Origin: Nocardioides potassii
Lineage (GTDB): Bacteria; Actinomycetota; Actinomycetes; Propionibacteriales; Nocardioidaceae
Direction: 5' to 3'
Length of the DNA: 64,000 bases
NCBI RefSeq assembly: GCF_021648885.1
Contig: NZ_JAKJHZ010000003.1
Span: 186,001 to 250,000 of the forward strand
The position numbers were made by a program, and so were the translations under genes. The notes under the pieces were generated by a model that did no database searches, was not told the origin of the DNA, and was given only the letters and a program-made list of their open reading frames with translations. Shown one piece after another: positions 8,260 to 17,100 of the stretch. Position 1 is the first letter of the stretch. Each line of letters starts with the position of its first letter.

Positions 8260-8864
8260 GCGAACTCGTACGTGATCTTCGCGTCAGGGGCGACGCTCAG
8301 GATGATGTTGTCGTAGAAGACCTTGGTCTGCTGCTGAAGGACTTCCTGGTTGTCGTCGAGGTGCTTCTGCTGCGCCTCCTCGCCGAGGATCTTGGTGATC
8401 ATCTCCGCCTGGTCGATGTCCTCGGTCACGAAGCTCAGCACGCCGTCGTCCGTCACCGCGACCTCAAACTTGGGCTCGCTGTAGCCGATGAACTCAAAAG
8501 CCGGGACGGAGATCATGTAGTTGCCGGCGCCAGACTCAGTGACCTCGACGGCCCCGCCGTCGATGCCGAGCTTTCCGGTGAAGGTGTACTGCAGGTAGAC
8601 CGTGTCCGAGGTGCCTGGCACGCACTTGCCGAACGCCGTCGAGCAGCGCTCCTCGCTTGTGATGCCCTGGATGCCCAGCGCGAGCAGAGACACCTCCTCG
8701 GTCCGCTTGATCGACTGCACTACCTGCGAGTCAGAAGTCTCGGACTTGATGCCGAGCGGAGAAAGCAGGCCCGCGTTCTTGAGCAAGGTGAACCCGACGA
8801 TGGCGGCGAAGAGGACGACGAAGGCAACAAGGACGCGCACGGCGACCTTCGAGATGCGAGACAT
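8256..8864 (-). CDS. Membrane-anchored DUF4230-like protein
   Basis: 202 residues from ATG 8864; a start 20 codons upstream is possible but the extra residues look non-coding. A single membrane helix occupies residues ~7-28 (VRVLVAFVVLFAAIVGFTLL), followed by an exported domain with SQVVQSIKRTEEVSLLALG and YLQYTFTGKLGID, then a helical C-terminal part ending in FYDNIILSVAPDAKITYEF. Order and length resemble DUF4230 proteins, but the match is by eye. It is the first gene of the leftward series and is translationally coupled to the scramblase-like gene. A cell-envelope role is likely; function unknown. Confidence 0.62.
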   Translation of the reverse strand: MSRISKVAVRVLVAFVVLFAAIVGFTLLKNAGLLSPLGIKSETSDSQVVQSIKRTEEVSLLALGIQGITSEERCSTAFGKCVPGTSDTVYLQYTFTGKLGIDGGAVEVTESGAGNYMISVPAFEFIGYSEPKFEVAVTDDGVLSFVTEDIDQAEMITKILGEEAQQKHLDDNQEVLQQQTKVFYDNIILSVAPDAKITYEFA

Positions 8865-9067
8865 GGAAGGAGGACCTCGAGAATTGGCGGAAGGGCATGA
8901 CGGAAGACCCCGCCGATCGCGCACGCTACCCCGCTCTCGCTGGCGAGTCAGGAGATTGGAGATGTCGGCCCAGCGTGCCCGTCCCTGAGCCTGACCGACT
9001 GTCGGTGGTCGTCCTTAGAGTCGTGGTTGTGGGGGTCGCGGGGGCGATCCAGTGAGGGGTCGAGAGC
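8865..9067. promoter_or_regulatory. Divergent promoter region between DUF4230-like and YbjN-like genes
   Basis: These 203 bases separate outward-reading genes and must contain both promoters. The right side ends with GTGAGGGG, a Shine-Dalgarno-like sequence for ATG 9068. A small CTCGC/GCGAG inverted repeat is present near 8936-8947. No recognisable operator was identified. Confidence 0.35.
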
Positions 9068-10228
9068 ATGAAGGACGAGCTGGAGCGTCGGTGGGACGAC
9101 GCGATTGAGACGGCGTGGCGGGAGTTCCGCCAACGGTTGGCGGACCGGCTGGCCGAGCTCGAGGTCGACGACAACGTGGTGATCGACGCGGACCCGGCCG
9201 ATCCGGCCGCCCCGTGGTGCGAGGTGTCCCGCACGGGCGATGTCCTGTGGGTCTACGCCCTCGCAAACGGGGAGGAGGGGCTGGCTGTCGAGCTCGAGCC
9301 GCGCGAAGTCGATCGCGCTGCGGTGATGGTGGTCGAGGCGTTCCGCGAGACCTACGGGGTGCTCCACCCGATCTACCTCGACGCGGACGGCCTCGAGCCG
9401 CAGCCTGTCGACAAGCGCGAGCAACAGGCACGGCCTGATGTCGACCGGGTGGTGCGACCCTCCTCGCCGGACGAGGTGCGTGCCGTCGTCGACCTGGCCG
9501 TCGCCGGCATCTACGAGGAGGCGCCGGCGTGGGACAGCGACGGCGACCTCCCGCTGCCCACCGAGGACTGCCTGGTGTGGGTGCTCGTGCACAAGGAGGC
9601 ACCGCGGGTGCTGCTGTCCTGCCTGCTCGTCGACGACGTCGCCAACGAGAAGGCGGCGCTCGAGGAGGTCAACCGCCTCAACCGGACCGAGTTCGGACTC
9701 TCCTTCGCCCTGACCGAGCAGCGGCTCACCGTGACGCGGGAGCTCGGGCTCGGTGTCGCCGTGCCGGCGGCCGTCCAGGGTGAGATCCAGCGGCTGCTCT
9801 CCCAGGTCGACGGATGGGCGCGACACCTCGGTCCGCGCGTCCGTTCCGCGCCCCGTGGAGAGAGGGAGCGGAAGGGTGGGCGATTCGGGACGGCGTACGC
9901 CGTGATGGCCGAGCTGGAGCGCGAGCGCCGCGGCTCGGTCGGTCCGGCCGCGATGGTGCGGATCTACGGCAACGACACCGGGCTGCTGCTCAAGGCGATC
10001 CGGATCACCGAGCAGCGCCGTCGCGACGCGCGGACCGTGATGCGCGACGCTCGGGCGGCGGGGCAGGCGACCCGGGAGAAGCTCGCCAAGGCGCGGCACG
10101 ACTACCACCGGGACTTGGTGACCCGCATGCGCGCGGGTCTCCGGCTGATGGTCGACGCGCCCATCCGCAAGGTGCAGGTCGACCAGCTTGCCCTCTTCGA
10201 CGAGGACGAGGCGGGGACCGGCCGGTGA
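9068..10228 (+). CDS. YbjN-like/type III chaperone-fold protein
   Basis: 386 residues. Two successive segments look like the YbjN/secretion-chaperone alpha-beta fold: residues ~1-125, and ~140-265 containing LVWVLVHKEAPRVLLSCLLV, VNRLNRTEFGLSFALTEQRL and a terminal amphipathic helix. The remaining ~120 residues are highly charged helix (EQRRRDARTVMRDARAAGQ) and end in VQVDQLALFDEDE. No catalytic motif is visible. It is followed 45 bases later by a NERD-helicase gene on the same strand, with which it probably forms an operon. YbjN assignment rests on fold-like pattern, so moderate confidence. A binding or adaptor role is more likely than an enzymatic one. Confidence 0.6.
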   Translation: MKDELERRWDDAIETAWREFRQRLADRLAELEVDDNVVIDADPADPAAPWCEVSRTGDVLWVYALANGEEGLAVELEPREVDRAAVMVVEAFRETYGVLHPIYLDADGLEPQPVDKREQQARPDVDRVVRPSSPDEVRAVVDLAVAGIYEEAPAWDSDGDLPLPTEDCLVWVLVHKEAPRVLLSCLLVDDVANEKAALEEVNRLNRTEFGLSFALTEQRLTVTRELGLGVAVPAAVQGEIQRLLSQVDGWARHLGPRVRSAPRGERERKGGRFGTAYAVMAELERERRGSVGPAAMVRIYGNDTGLLLKAIRITEQRRRDARTVMRDARAAGQATREKLAKARHDYHRDLVTRMRAGLRLMVDAPIRKVQVDQLALFDEDEAGTGR

Positions 10229-10273
10229 CGCGTTCGCCGGACGCACCAACGCGATGGGTGATGGGGTAAACGC

Positions 10274-11920
10274 ATGCCGCGCCTGATCCCGGAGAGCCCG
10301 ACCTTCACCACTCCTTCCGAGCGGGAGGTGTGGGAGCGGTTGCGAGACACCCTCGGCGACGACGACGTGCTCGTCGCCAACCTACGACTCACCGACGAGC
10401 ACAAGGACCACGAGATCGACCTCGTCGTTCTGATGCCCGACATCGGGATCGTCACCGTGGAGGTGAAGGGCAGCAGCGTCTGGTGGGACGACGGCTGGCA
10501 CATCATGCGCCGTGGCCGCGAGACGGTGATACACCCCGTCGACCAGGCACGCGACGGGAAGTACGCCGTCCGGACGTACGTCGAGCACGACGAGCGGTGG
10601 GGGAGCCGCGCGCGGGTCGCGTGGGCGCATGCCGTGGTGACGCCGTACTCCGAGTTCGGCGACGACTTCTCCCTGACCGACCTGCCGCGCTGGGCGCTCC
10701 ACGACAAGCACGATCAGGAGCACCTCGTCCTGCGACTGAGGCAGACCGCGGCGAAGATGACCCACGGCCAGCGGGTCGCGACGCCCGACGACGTCGACGA
10801 GATCGCGGAGATCCTCACGGGCCGGCTGCGGACGTCGTACGACATCCGCGCGGAGGCCGACGAGCGCGCCGCTGTGGCCGACCGGCTGACGCTCGAGCAG
10901 GCGTCGATCCTCGGCGTGACGCGGCTGCTCAACCGCGTCGAGGTACGTGGCGGCGCCGGGAGCGGCAAGACCGTCCTCGCGCTCCAGCAGGCGAAGGAGC
11001 TCACCCGCGGCGGTCACGGGCGCAAGCCACAGCGTGTGGCGTTGCTCTGCTACTCGATCGGGCTCGCCGAGCACCTCAAGCGTGAGGTCGCGACGTGGGA
11101 GCGACGCCAGCGGCCGGCGTTCGTCGGCACGTTCCATGCTTTCGGGCGGCAGTGGGGAGCGGCTGACGGGGACCGGCAGGACAGCGAGTTCTGGGAGGAG
11201 CGTCTGCCTGCCGAGATGGCTGAGCTCGCGCTGAACCTGCCCGACGGGCAGAGGTACGACGCCGTGATCGTCGACGAGGCGCAGGACTTCGCGGACTCCT
11301 GGTGGACGCCCGTCCTGCGTTCGCTCCGCGATGAGGAGCAAGGAGGGCTCTATGTCTACTCCGACGAGAACCAGCGCATCTTCGCGCGGTTCGGGCGGCC
11401 GCCGGTCGCGCTCGTCCCACTCGTGCTCGACCACAACCTGCGCAACACCAAGCAGATCCATGAGTCCTTCGGGCCACTGGCGCCGAGCCGGATGTACTCC
11501 CGTGGAGGCGATGGCCCGTCGGTGCGTTTCGTGGACGCGGGCGATGAGGACCCGATCGACGTGGCCGACGACGAGGTCGACCGGCTGCTCGACGGAGGGT
11601 GGGACGCGAGGCACATCGCACTGCTGACAGTCGGGCACCGACACCCGATACAGGTAGAGCGCACGGACTTCCACGACCAGGACGGTTACTGGAGCACCTA
11701 CTGGGACGACGACGTCTTCTACGGCCACGTCCTCGGCTGCAAGGGCCTCGAGCGTCGAGCCGTCGTGCTCTGCCTCAACGAGGACGGGTCGCGTGACCGC
11801 GCGCGGGAACGGTTGTACGTCGGGATGTCCCGAGCCACGGACGAGCTCGTCGTGGTGGGAGACCCCGAGACCGTACGCCGTGTGGGCGGGGACGTTGTCG
11901 CGAAGAGGCTCGGCATCTAA
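10274..11920 (+). CDS. NERD-domain superfamily 1 DNA helicase (UvrD/Rep-like)
   Basis: 548 residues. The N-terminal NERD nuclease-related domain has the acidic/E-x-K core (HEIDLVVLMPDIGIVTVEVKG, here split as HEIDLVVLMPD and VTVEVKG). The helicase part has Walker A GGAGSGKT at ~226-233, Walker B VIVDEAQD near 331, and the late motifs VLGCKGLERRAVVL and LYVGMSRATDELVVVG. This combination is typical of NERD helicases, predicted to act on DNA in repair or defence. ATG 10274 follows the YbjN-like gene by 45 bases. The stop is three bases from the convergent downstream gene. Start codon seems secure because homology begins within the first 20 residues. Confidence 0.9.
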   Translation: MPRLIPESPTFTTPSEREVWERLRDTLGDDDVLVANLRLTDEHKDHEIDLVVLMPDIGIVTVEVKGSSVWWDDGWHIMRRGRETVIHPVDQARDGKYAVRTYVEHDERWGSRARVAWAHAVVTPYSEFGDDFSLTDLPRWALHDKHDQEHLVLRLRQTAAKMTHGQRVATPDDVDEIAEILTGRLRTSYDIRAEADERAAVADRLTLEQASILGVTRLLNRVEVRGGAGSGKTVLALQQAKELTRGGHGRKPQRVALLCYSIGLAEHLKREVATWERRQRPAFVGTFHAFGRQWGAADGDRQDSEFWEERLPAEMAELALNLPDGQRYDAVIVDEAQDFADSWWTPVLRSLRDEEQGGLYVYSDENQRIFARFGRPPVALVPLVLDHNLRNTKQIHESFGPLAPSRMYSRGGDGPSVRFVDAGDEDPIDVADDEVDRLLDGGWDARHIALLTVGHRHPIQVERTDFHDQDGYWSTYWDDDVFYGHVLGCKGLERRAVVLCLNEDGSRDRARERLYVGMSRATDELVVVGDPETVRRVGGDVVAKRLGI

Positions 11921-11923
11921 GGG

Positions 11924-12352
11924 TCAGGCTGAGCTCGCCATCGGCTCGAGCTGGTCCGGAGGAATGGGCCGGATCGCGCCCTTCGTCCCGAGGTGCACGA
12001 TCTCGCACGGGACGCCCGCGTCCTTCGTGATCTCGTAGAGGGCTGCGGCCCAGCGTCGGTCGGGCGCGGTGAGGAACCCCGAACCCGGACGGGAGACCAG
12101 GAAGGCGAAGCTCACGCGTGGGACCACGTCGTCGCGAAGCAGGGTCAGGACCGTGCCGAAGTTCGCGCGGAACAGGTCGTCGGGCTCATCCGCGTCGGTG
12201 ATCTCGGTGAGCTGCGGGAGCGGGACGTCGTCCTGGATCAGCATCATCCAGACGGAGCGACCGCCGAAGGACCACGGGCCCATCAGCCGGCGCCAGGCCG
12301 ACTCGAGGTCGGCTTGAGTACGAATCGTGGGTTGGAAGAGCTCTTCGGTCAT
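11924..12352 (-). CDS. Actinobacterial hypothetical protein
   Basis: 142 residues, soluble, no signal peptide. It has alternating strands and helices, with a conserved-looking C-terminal part (FAFLVSRPGSGFLTAPDRRW, GVPCEIVHLGTKG). I do not recognise a family or catalytic motif. It is convergent with the NERD-helicase gene, three bases away. Its upstream side is the triple-repeat region, so its promoter must lie within or beside those repeats. Coding nature is supported by codon bias and the protein-like sequence. Confidence 0.7.
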   Translation of the reverse strand: MTEELFQPTIRTQADLESAWRRLMGPWSFGGRSVWMMLIQDDVPLPQLTEITDADEPDDLFRANFGTVLTLLRDDVVPRVSFAFLVSRPGSGFLTAPDRRWAAALYEITKDAGVPCEIVHLGTKGAIRPIPPDQLEPMASSA

Positions 12353-12415
12353 GATCCGACCTTGTCGCCGATCGCCGTGGCGCGCGAACGGTCATCCACA
12401 GGCTGCTGGTCTTGT

Positions 12416-12562
12416 GTGGTTTCGAGGCTCGCTTCGCTCGCACCTCAACTAACGATGGCGGGCGGCTTGTGTGGTTTCGAGGCTCGCTTCGCTCGCACCT
12501 CAGCCAGCGGTGGACCTCGTGGTTTCGAGGCTCGCTTCGCTCGCACCTCAACCACCGATGGG
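12416..12562. repeat. Three tandem-spaced copies of a REP-like element
   Basis: A ~33-base unit beginning GTGGTTTCGAGGCTCGCTTC and continuing into GCTCGCACCTCA occurs at about 12416-12449, 12471-12502 and 12519-12552. The spacings are 55 and 48 bases. The core of all three copies is identical; only the flanks differ. Within each unit GGTT..GAGG can pair with CCTC-AACC (two-base bulge), and CGAGGCTCG is itself palindromic, so a hairpin can form. The whole array lies between two minus-strand genes. It looks like a dispersed intergenic repeat family; spacers are too short and irregular for a CRISPR array. Confidence 0.85.
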
Positions 12563-12564
12563 CA

Positions 12565-12975
12565 CTACCCGACGGCGTACGAGGTGGTCGTTCCCTTCAC
12601 GACCGGGCCGCCGCGGACGATCGAGACCTTGCAGACCGCGCCTGACGGCACGCTGTTGAGGTTGATCACCTCGTCGCTGTATGCCGCGCCGTTGCCGGCG
12701 TCGTACCAGGGGCCGAGGAGGGGGTAGGTCTCGCTCGAGTCGAAGCGGCCGGAGAACTTGCCCTTGAACCAGCACTGGTTGAGCAGGGCGAAGTCGTAGC
12801 TGACGACGGGGTAGACGCCGCCGATGGTGGCGCGGACCGTGACCTCGCCACCGCCGACAGCCGGACCCAGCAGCTCCGTGCTCCCACTCGTCGGGCCTGC
12901 AGACGCGGGGACTGCGCCGAGCACCGTGCTGACCCCGAGGGCCGCGGCCAGGCCGCTCGCCAGAACCTTGCGCAT
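12565..12975 (-). CDS. Small secreted protein with signal peptide
   Basis: 136 residues. A typical Sec signal peptide (MRKVLASGLAAALGVSTVLG, cleavage after ASA near residue 26) precedes a ~110-residue beta-rich mature domain with two cysteines (NQCWFKG and GAVCKVS) that could form a disulfide. No enzyme motif is visible and the family is unknown to me. The ATG has AGGAG six bases upstream, embedded around the TAG stop of the SGNH-like gene, so it is translationally coupled as the third gene of the secreted-protein operon. Confidence 0.72.
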   Translation of the reverse strand: MRKVLASGLAAALGVSTVLGAVPASAGPTSGSTELLGPAVGGGEVTVRATIGGVYPVVSYDFALLNQCWFKGKFSGRFDSSETYPLLGPWYDAGNGAAYSDEVINLNSVPSGAVCKVSIVRGGPVVKGTTTSYAVG

Positions 12976-12984
12976 CGCGATCTC

Positions 12985-14130
12985 CTAGTTGCAGTAGTCG
13001 GTGGTGGAGGCCTCGCCGTAGCCGAGCTTCCACTTCAGCGGGGTGGTGCCGGGGTCGATCGTGTCGGCCTCCCAGATGGCGTCGGCGATGCACTGGTGGC
13101 CGTCGGCGTTGGGCATCACGCCCATGTCCTCGGTGGTCTGGCTCAAGTTGACGAGCACGCCGGGGGTGGCGGGGATCAGGTAGGTGGGTGGGTAGTAACC
13201 GGTCTGGCCCTTGACGAACCACGTGTCGTAGCAGCCGAAGTTGATCGTCGGCGAGTTGTGGTCGTGCACCTGGCCCATCAGCTCCGGGTGCTCGACGGTC
13301 GTCTTGATCTGCACCTTCATCGACATGCAGTGGTCGACGAACTTCGGTGCGACGTCGACGTACACGTAGCGCCAGCCGCCCGGCCCCGACTGGTAGGGCG
13401 CCAATGACTCCTTGATCGTGGTGTTCAGCTTGGCGATCGCCTGGTCGATCGCGGTGAGCGCCGCTGGCAGCTGTGACCAGCGCACCGTGCAGGTCGGCAT
13501 GGTGTCGATCAGCGGGGTGCAGAGCTGCTGGATCTTGCCGTAGACGTCCACCGCCCGCGGGTAGGGATTCGGGTAGTTCACGACACCCACGACCAGGCCT
13601 GGGCGCTGGGCGGCCATCGTCTTCTCCGTGGCCAGCAGGGTCGTGTAGTTGTTCTTGATGTTCGTCCACAGCGAGGTGTTGCCGTAGACCGCGGTCGCAC
13701 ACGCCGCGGCCTCCGCGAACTGGTGGTCCTTCACCTTGCTGAAGCACGAGTCGATCAGGTCCACGGCCGGCTTGTTCTGCTCGCCGAGCATGATCGTGTG
13801 CAGGTCCGGACGCATGTTGTAGGCCGACGACATCGACCCGCCCGAGATGTACGTCGCCGACGTGACGCCGTTCTTACCCTGGTTGTAGACGCACCAGCCG
13901 GGCGAACCGAGGTGGTCCTCGAGCAGCCGCTCGGGGTAGCGCTTGGCGTTGTCGTCGAGCTCCTTGCCGTTGGTGACGTCGTCACCCGAGGCCACGTAGA
14001 TCCGGCACCCGGCAGCCTGCGCCGGCGGCGTGGACGACGGCGCGGCCACGGACCCGGCGACCAGGAAAGCCACCGCGCTGGCGGTCGCGAGCAGTCGTAC
14101 GACGTACGTGCGTCGCTTGGTGTCTGTCAT
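12985..14130 (-). CDS. Secreted SGNH-hydrolase-like protein with altered catalytic motif
   Basis: 381 residues from ATG 14130, preceded by GAGGA; an in-frame GTG at 14148 is an alternative. A signal peptide (VVRLLATASAVAFLVAG, cleavage after AQA) leads into a domain with SGNH-like layout. Block I reads YVASGDDVTNG where GDS(L/Y) is expected, and the last block reads NADGHQCIADAIW with the catalytic-type D-x-x-H. Thus the histidine block is intact but the nucleophile serine is replaced by Asp in this reading. Many cysteines suggest extracellular disulfides. It sits between the DUF11 giant and the small secreted gene. It may be an inactive or divergent esterase/binding protein. Confidence 0.68.
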   Translation of the reverse strand: MTDTKRRTYVVRLLATASAVAFLVAGSVAAPSSTPPAQAAGCRIYVASGDDVTNGKELDDNAKRYPERLLEDHLGSPGWCVYNQGKNGVTSATYISGGSMSSAYNMRPDLHTIMLGEQNKPAVDLIDSCFSKVKDHQFAEAAACATAVYGNTSLWTNIKNNYTTLLATEKTMAAQRPGLVVGVVNYPNPYPRAVDVYGKIQQLCTPLIDTMPTCTVRWSQLPAALTAIDQAIAKLNTTIKESLAPYQSGPGGWRYVYVDVAPKFVDHCMSMKVQIKTTVEHPELMGQVHDHNSPTINFGCYDTWFVKGQTGYYPPTYLIPATPGVLVNLSQTTEDMGVMPNADGHQCIADAIWEADTIDPGTTPLKWKLGYGEASTTDYCN

Positions 14131-14149
14131 GTCGTCCGTCCTCGTCACG

Positions 14150-17100
14150 TCACGGCGCGTACGTGTTCACGCGCAGGCCGCCGGTGTTGTTGTTGGTCTC
14201 GGCCTCGATGACCCCTCCCGAGGCGACCGCGACGTCGAAGTCCACGTAGGAGCTCGGGCTGGCAGTGTCGGCGTGGGCCTTGACCGTGACCGTCGTGCCT
14301 TGAGCGGCGGCGAGCCCGGCGGCTGGGCCGGTGCAGATGATCTCCGGGTTGGCGAGGCTCTGCCCGACCCCGCTGCCGAAGAACGGGTAGGCCGCGCAGG
14401 TGAACCCGTTCGTGGCGTCGGCGGTCCACGGCGCCTTGAGCTCGTTGGCCGTCCGGTCCAGGTCGATCGCGATGGTGATGCGGTTCGACCCGGTCGGCAC
14501 GGCCGGCTGGTCGCCGATGTTCGTCACGGTGAACTTGTAGGTGACGTCCGAGTTGTCGGGGATCGGGTTCGGCGTCGCGATGATCTGGCCGAGCTCGAGG
14601 TCGACGCAGGCGGTGCACTCGTCGTGCGTGACGGTCGTCGTCTCCGTCTGCGTGTTGTTGGCCTCGTCGGTCTCGGTGATGGCGTCGAGCGGGTCGGCAG
14701 TCATGCTGACCGTGAGCTTGCCCGGTGCGGCGGCACCGACGATCAGCTTGGCCGTGATGGTCGTCGACTGGCCGGCGAGCAGGTCCCCGGTGCAGGTCGC
14801 GAGGGCGTTGGCATTGGTGATGGAGCACGCGAAGCCCTGGGAGCCGAGCACCGACACCAGCGTCATGCCCTGGGTCGGCAGGTCGACCTTAACGACGACC
14901 CCGTTGCCGTCCGATGCCTTGGCGTCCTGCGTGCCGGCGTTGGTGACCGTGGCGGTGTAGATCACCTCGTCGGACGTCGCCACCGGGTCGAACGCATCGG
15001 TGATGTCGCCGACCACGAGGTCGATCGCCGCACCGCCGAGGTTGGTCGTCACCGAGTCCGTGTTGTTGGAGACGTTGGTCGGCGTCTCGTCCTCGCACGC
15101 GTCCGCGACGTCGCAGGGTGCCGCCGGGTCGAAGGCCACGGCGCTGCCGCCGTTGGCCTCGGCCGTGTTGACCAGCGCTCCGCTGGCCGTGTCCTCCACC
15201 TTGGTCTGGATGGTGATGACCGTCGACTGTCCTGGGCTCAGGCCCCCGGTCACGTCACAGGTGACCGTTCCGCCGGTGGCCGAGCCGTCGTGCGTGCAGG
15301 TCGCCAGGCCGTTGGTCGCCGTGGGGTCGCCGATGATCGACACGTCGGCCGGCAGCTCGTCGGTGACCTCGAACTGCGCCGACTTGGCGTCGCCGGTGTT
15401 GCTGACGCTGATCGTGTACTCCAGCGTGGCGCCGACACTCACCGTCCCGGCGCTGGCCGACTTCTGCACCGAGATGTTCGGCGAGAACGGACGGATGGCG
15501 GTGGTCTTGGTCTTGCAGTTGTCGTTCTCGAGCTCCTCCACGACCGCGTCGTCCGGGTCGACGCAGGCCTCGTTGTCGAGGGTGCCGCCGTCCTGGGTGA
15601 TGAAGACGTGGACCGTGATGGTCGCCGTGGCGTCGTTGCCAGCCATGTCGCCCACGCACTCCACGACGTTGGTCGGGCTGATCTCACACGTGAAGTTGCC
15701 CGTCGCCTCGACCCCGAGAGGGATCAGTCCCACCGGGAGCGGGTCGCGGACCACGACGTCATCGACAGCGGCCTTCTTGTTCGTGACCGTGATGACGTAG
15801 TCCTCGGTGTTGTTCTGCTGGGCGGTGGTCGGACCGTCCTTGTCGATGGTGAGGTTGTACGGCGACGAGACGTTGAGCGTGTCGCTCGCGGTGTTGTTGA
15901 TCTCGTTGGACTCGGCGATCGCGTTGAACGGGTCGACCGCCGCCTGGTTGATGTAGGTCTGCTGCCGCACCTGAGGTGCTCGGACGACGATCCGGATCAT
16001 CCTGGTGGTGGGCAGGCCCGGGACGAGGTCGTCGGACCCGTCGAGCGTGCCACCGGTGCAGGTGACCACGCCGCCGCTCTCGCCGCAGAGGAAGGCGCCG
16101 TCACCGCCGAGCACGTCCTTGGAGGAGACGTACGTCAGTCCTGCCGGCAGGGCGTCGCGCACGACCACCTGGAACGCCGGGTCCGTGCCCGCGTTGCTGA
16201 CCTCGATCTGGTACGCGATCTCGTCACCGCTCTTGAACTCGTTGACGTCGCTGGCGCAGCCGGTCGTGATCGCGGTGTCGCACTTCTGGATCCGCAGGTC
16301 GATGAAGCCGGCACCCACGACCACCTTCGTGGTCGCCGAGTCCTGGTTGTCGGTCTCGTCGCCCTCGGGGATGGCGTTGGCCGGGTCGACGACAGCGGTG
16401 TTGCTGACGTTGCCGGGCCGGGTGGGCGAGAACGCCTTGATGGTGATGGTCCGGGTGGTCGGCGCGCCCGAGGCGGTCACCGTCGTACCGCTTAGGGTGG
16501 CGCCGGTGCAGGTGACCGTCCCGCCGGACTCCGAGCAGCTGAACCGTGTCGCGGGCCCGGCCAGCGAGGTCTCCTCGGCCGAGATGAACTGCGTGCCCGC
16601 CGGGAGCACGTCGCGCACCGTGACCCCGAACGCCGGGTTGGTGCCGGTGTTGCTCACGTCGAGCGTGTAGGTGATGACGCTGCTCGTGCCCACCTGGGCG
16701 GTCGCGCTCTTGTCGATCGTCAGCTGGACGAACGAGTTCAGCCCGCCGTCACCTGCCGTCTTCACGACGGTCTGCGCCTGCGCGGTGTTGTCGAACTCGT
16801 TGCCCTCGGGGACGACGTCGTCGGGGTCGACCTTGGCGGTGTTGGTGTAGGTGCCGGGTACGTCGGGGGCGTAGACGACGACCTCGATCTTGCGGGTCAG
16901 CGGGACGGTGCCGGCGCCGCCGGTGTCGGGGATCGTGTTGACCGTGCCGGAGAAGTCACCGCCGGTGCAGGTGATGGTGCCGCCAGTGGCGGATCCGTCG
17001 TGCGTGCAGAAGAACGCGTCCGTCGTACCGGGTCCGGGGTCGGTGTCCTTCGCCGAGATGAACCGTGCGCCGGTCGGGAGGAAGTCCTTGACCACCACGT

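Noticed and set aside
12416..12562. Possible CRISPR array from three repeats
   Set aside because: Intervals and spacer lengths are irregular and very short (about 15-21 bases), flanks share sequence, and no cas genes are near.
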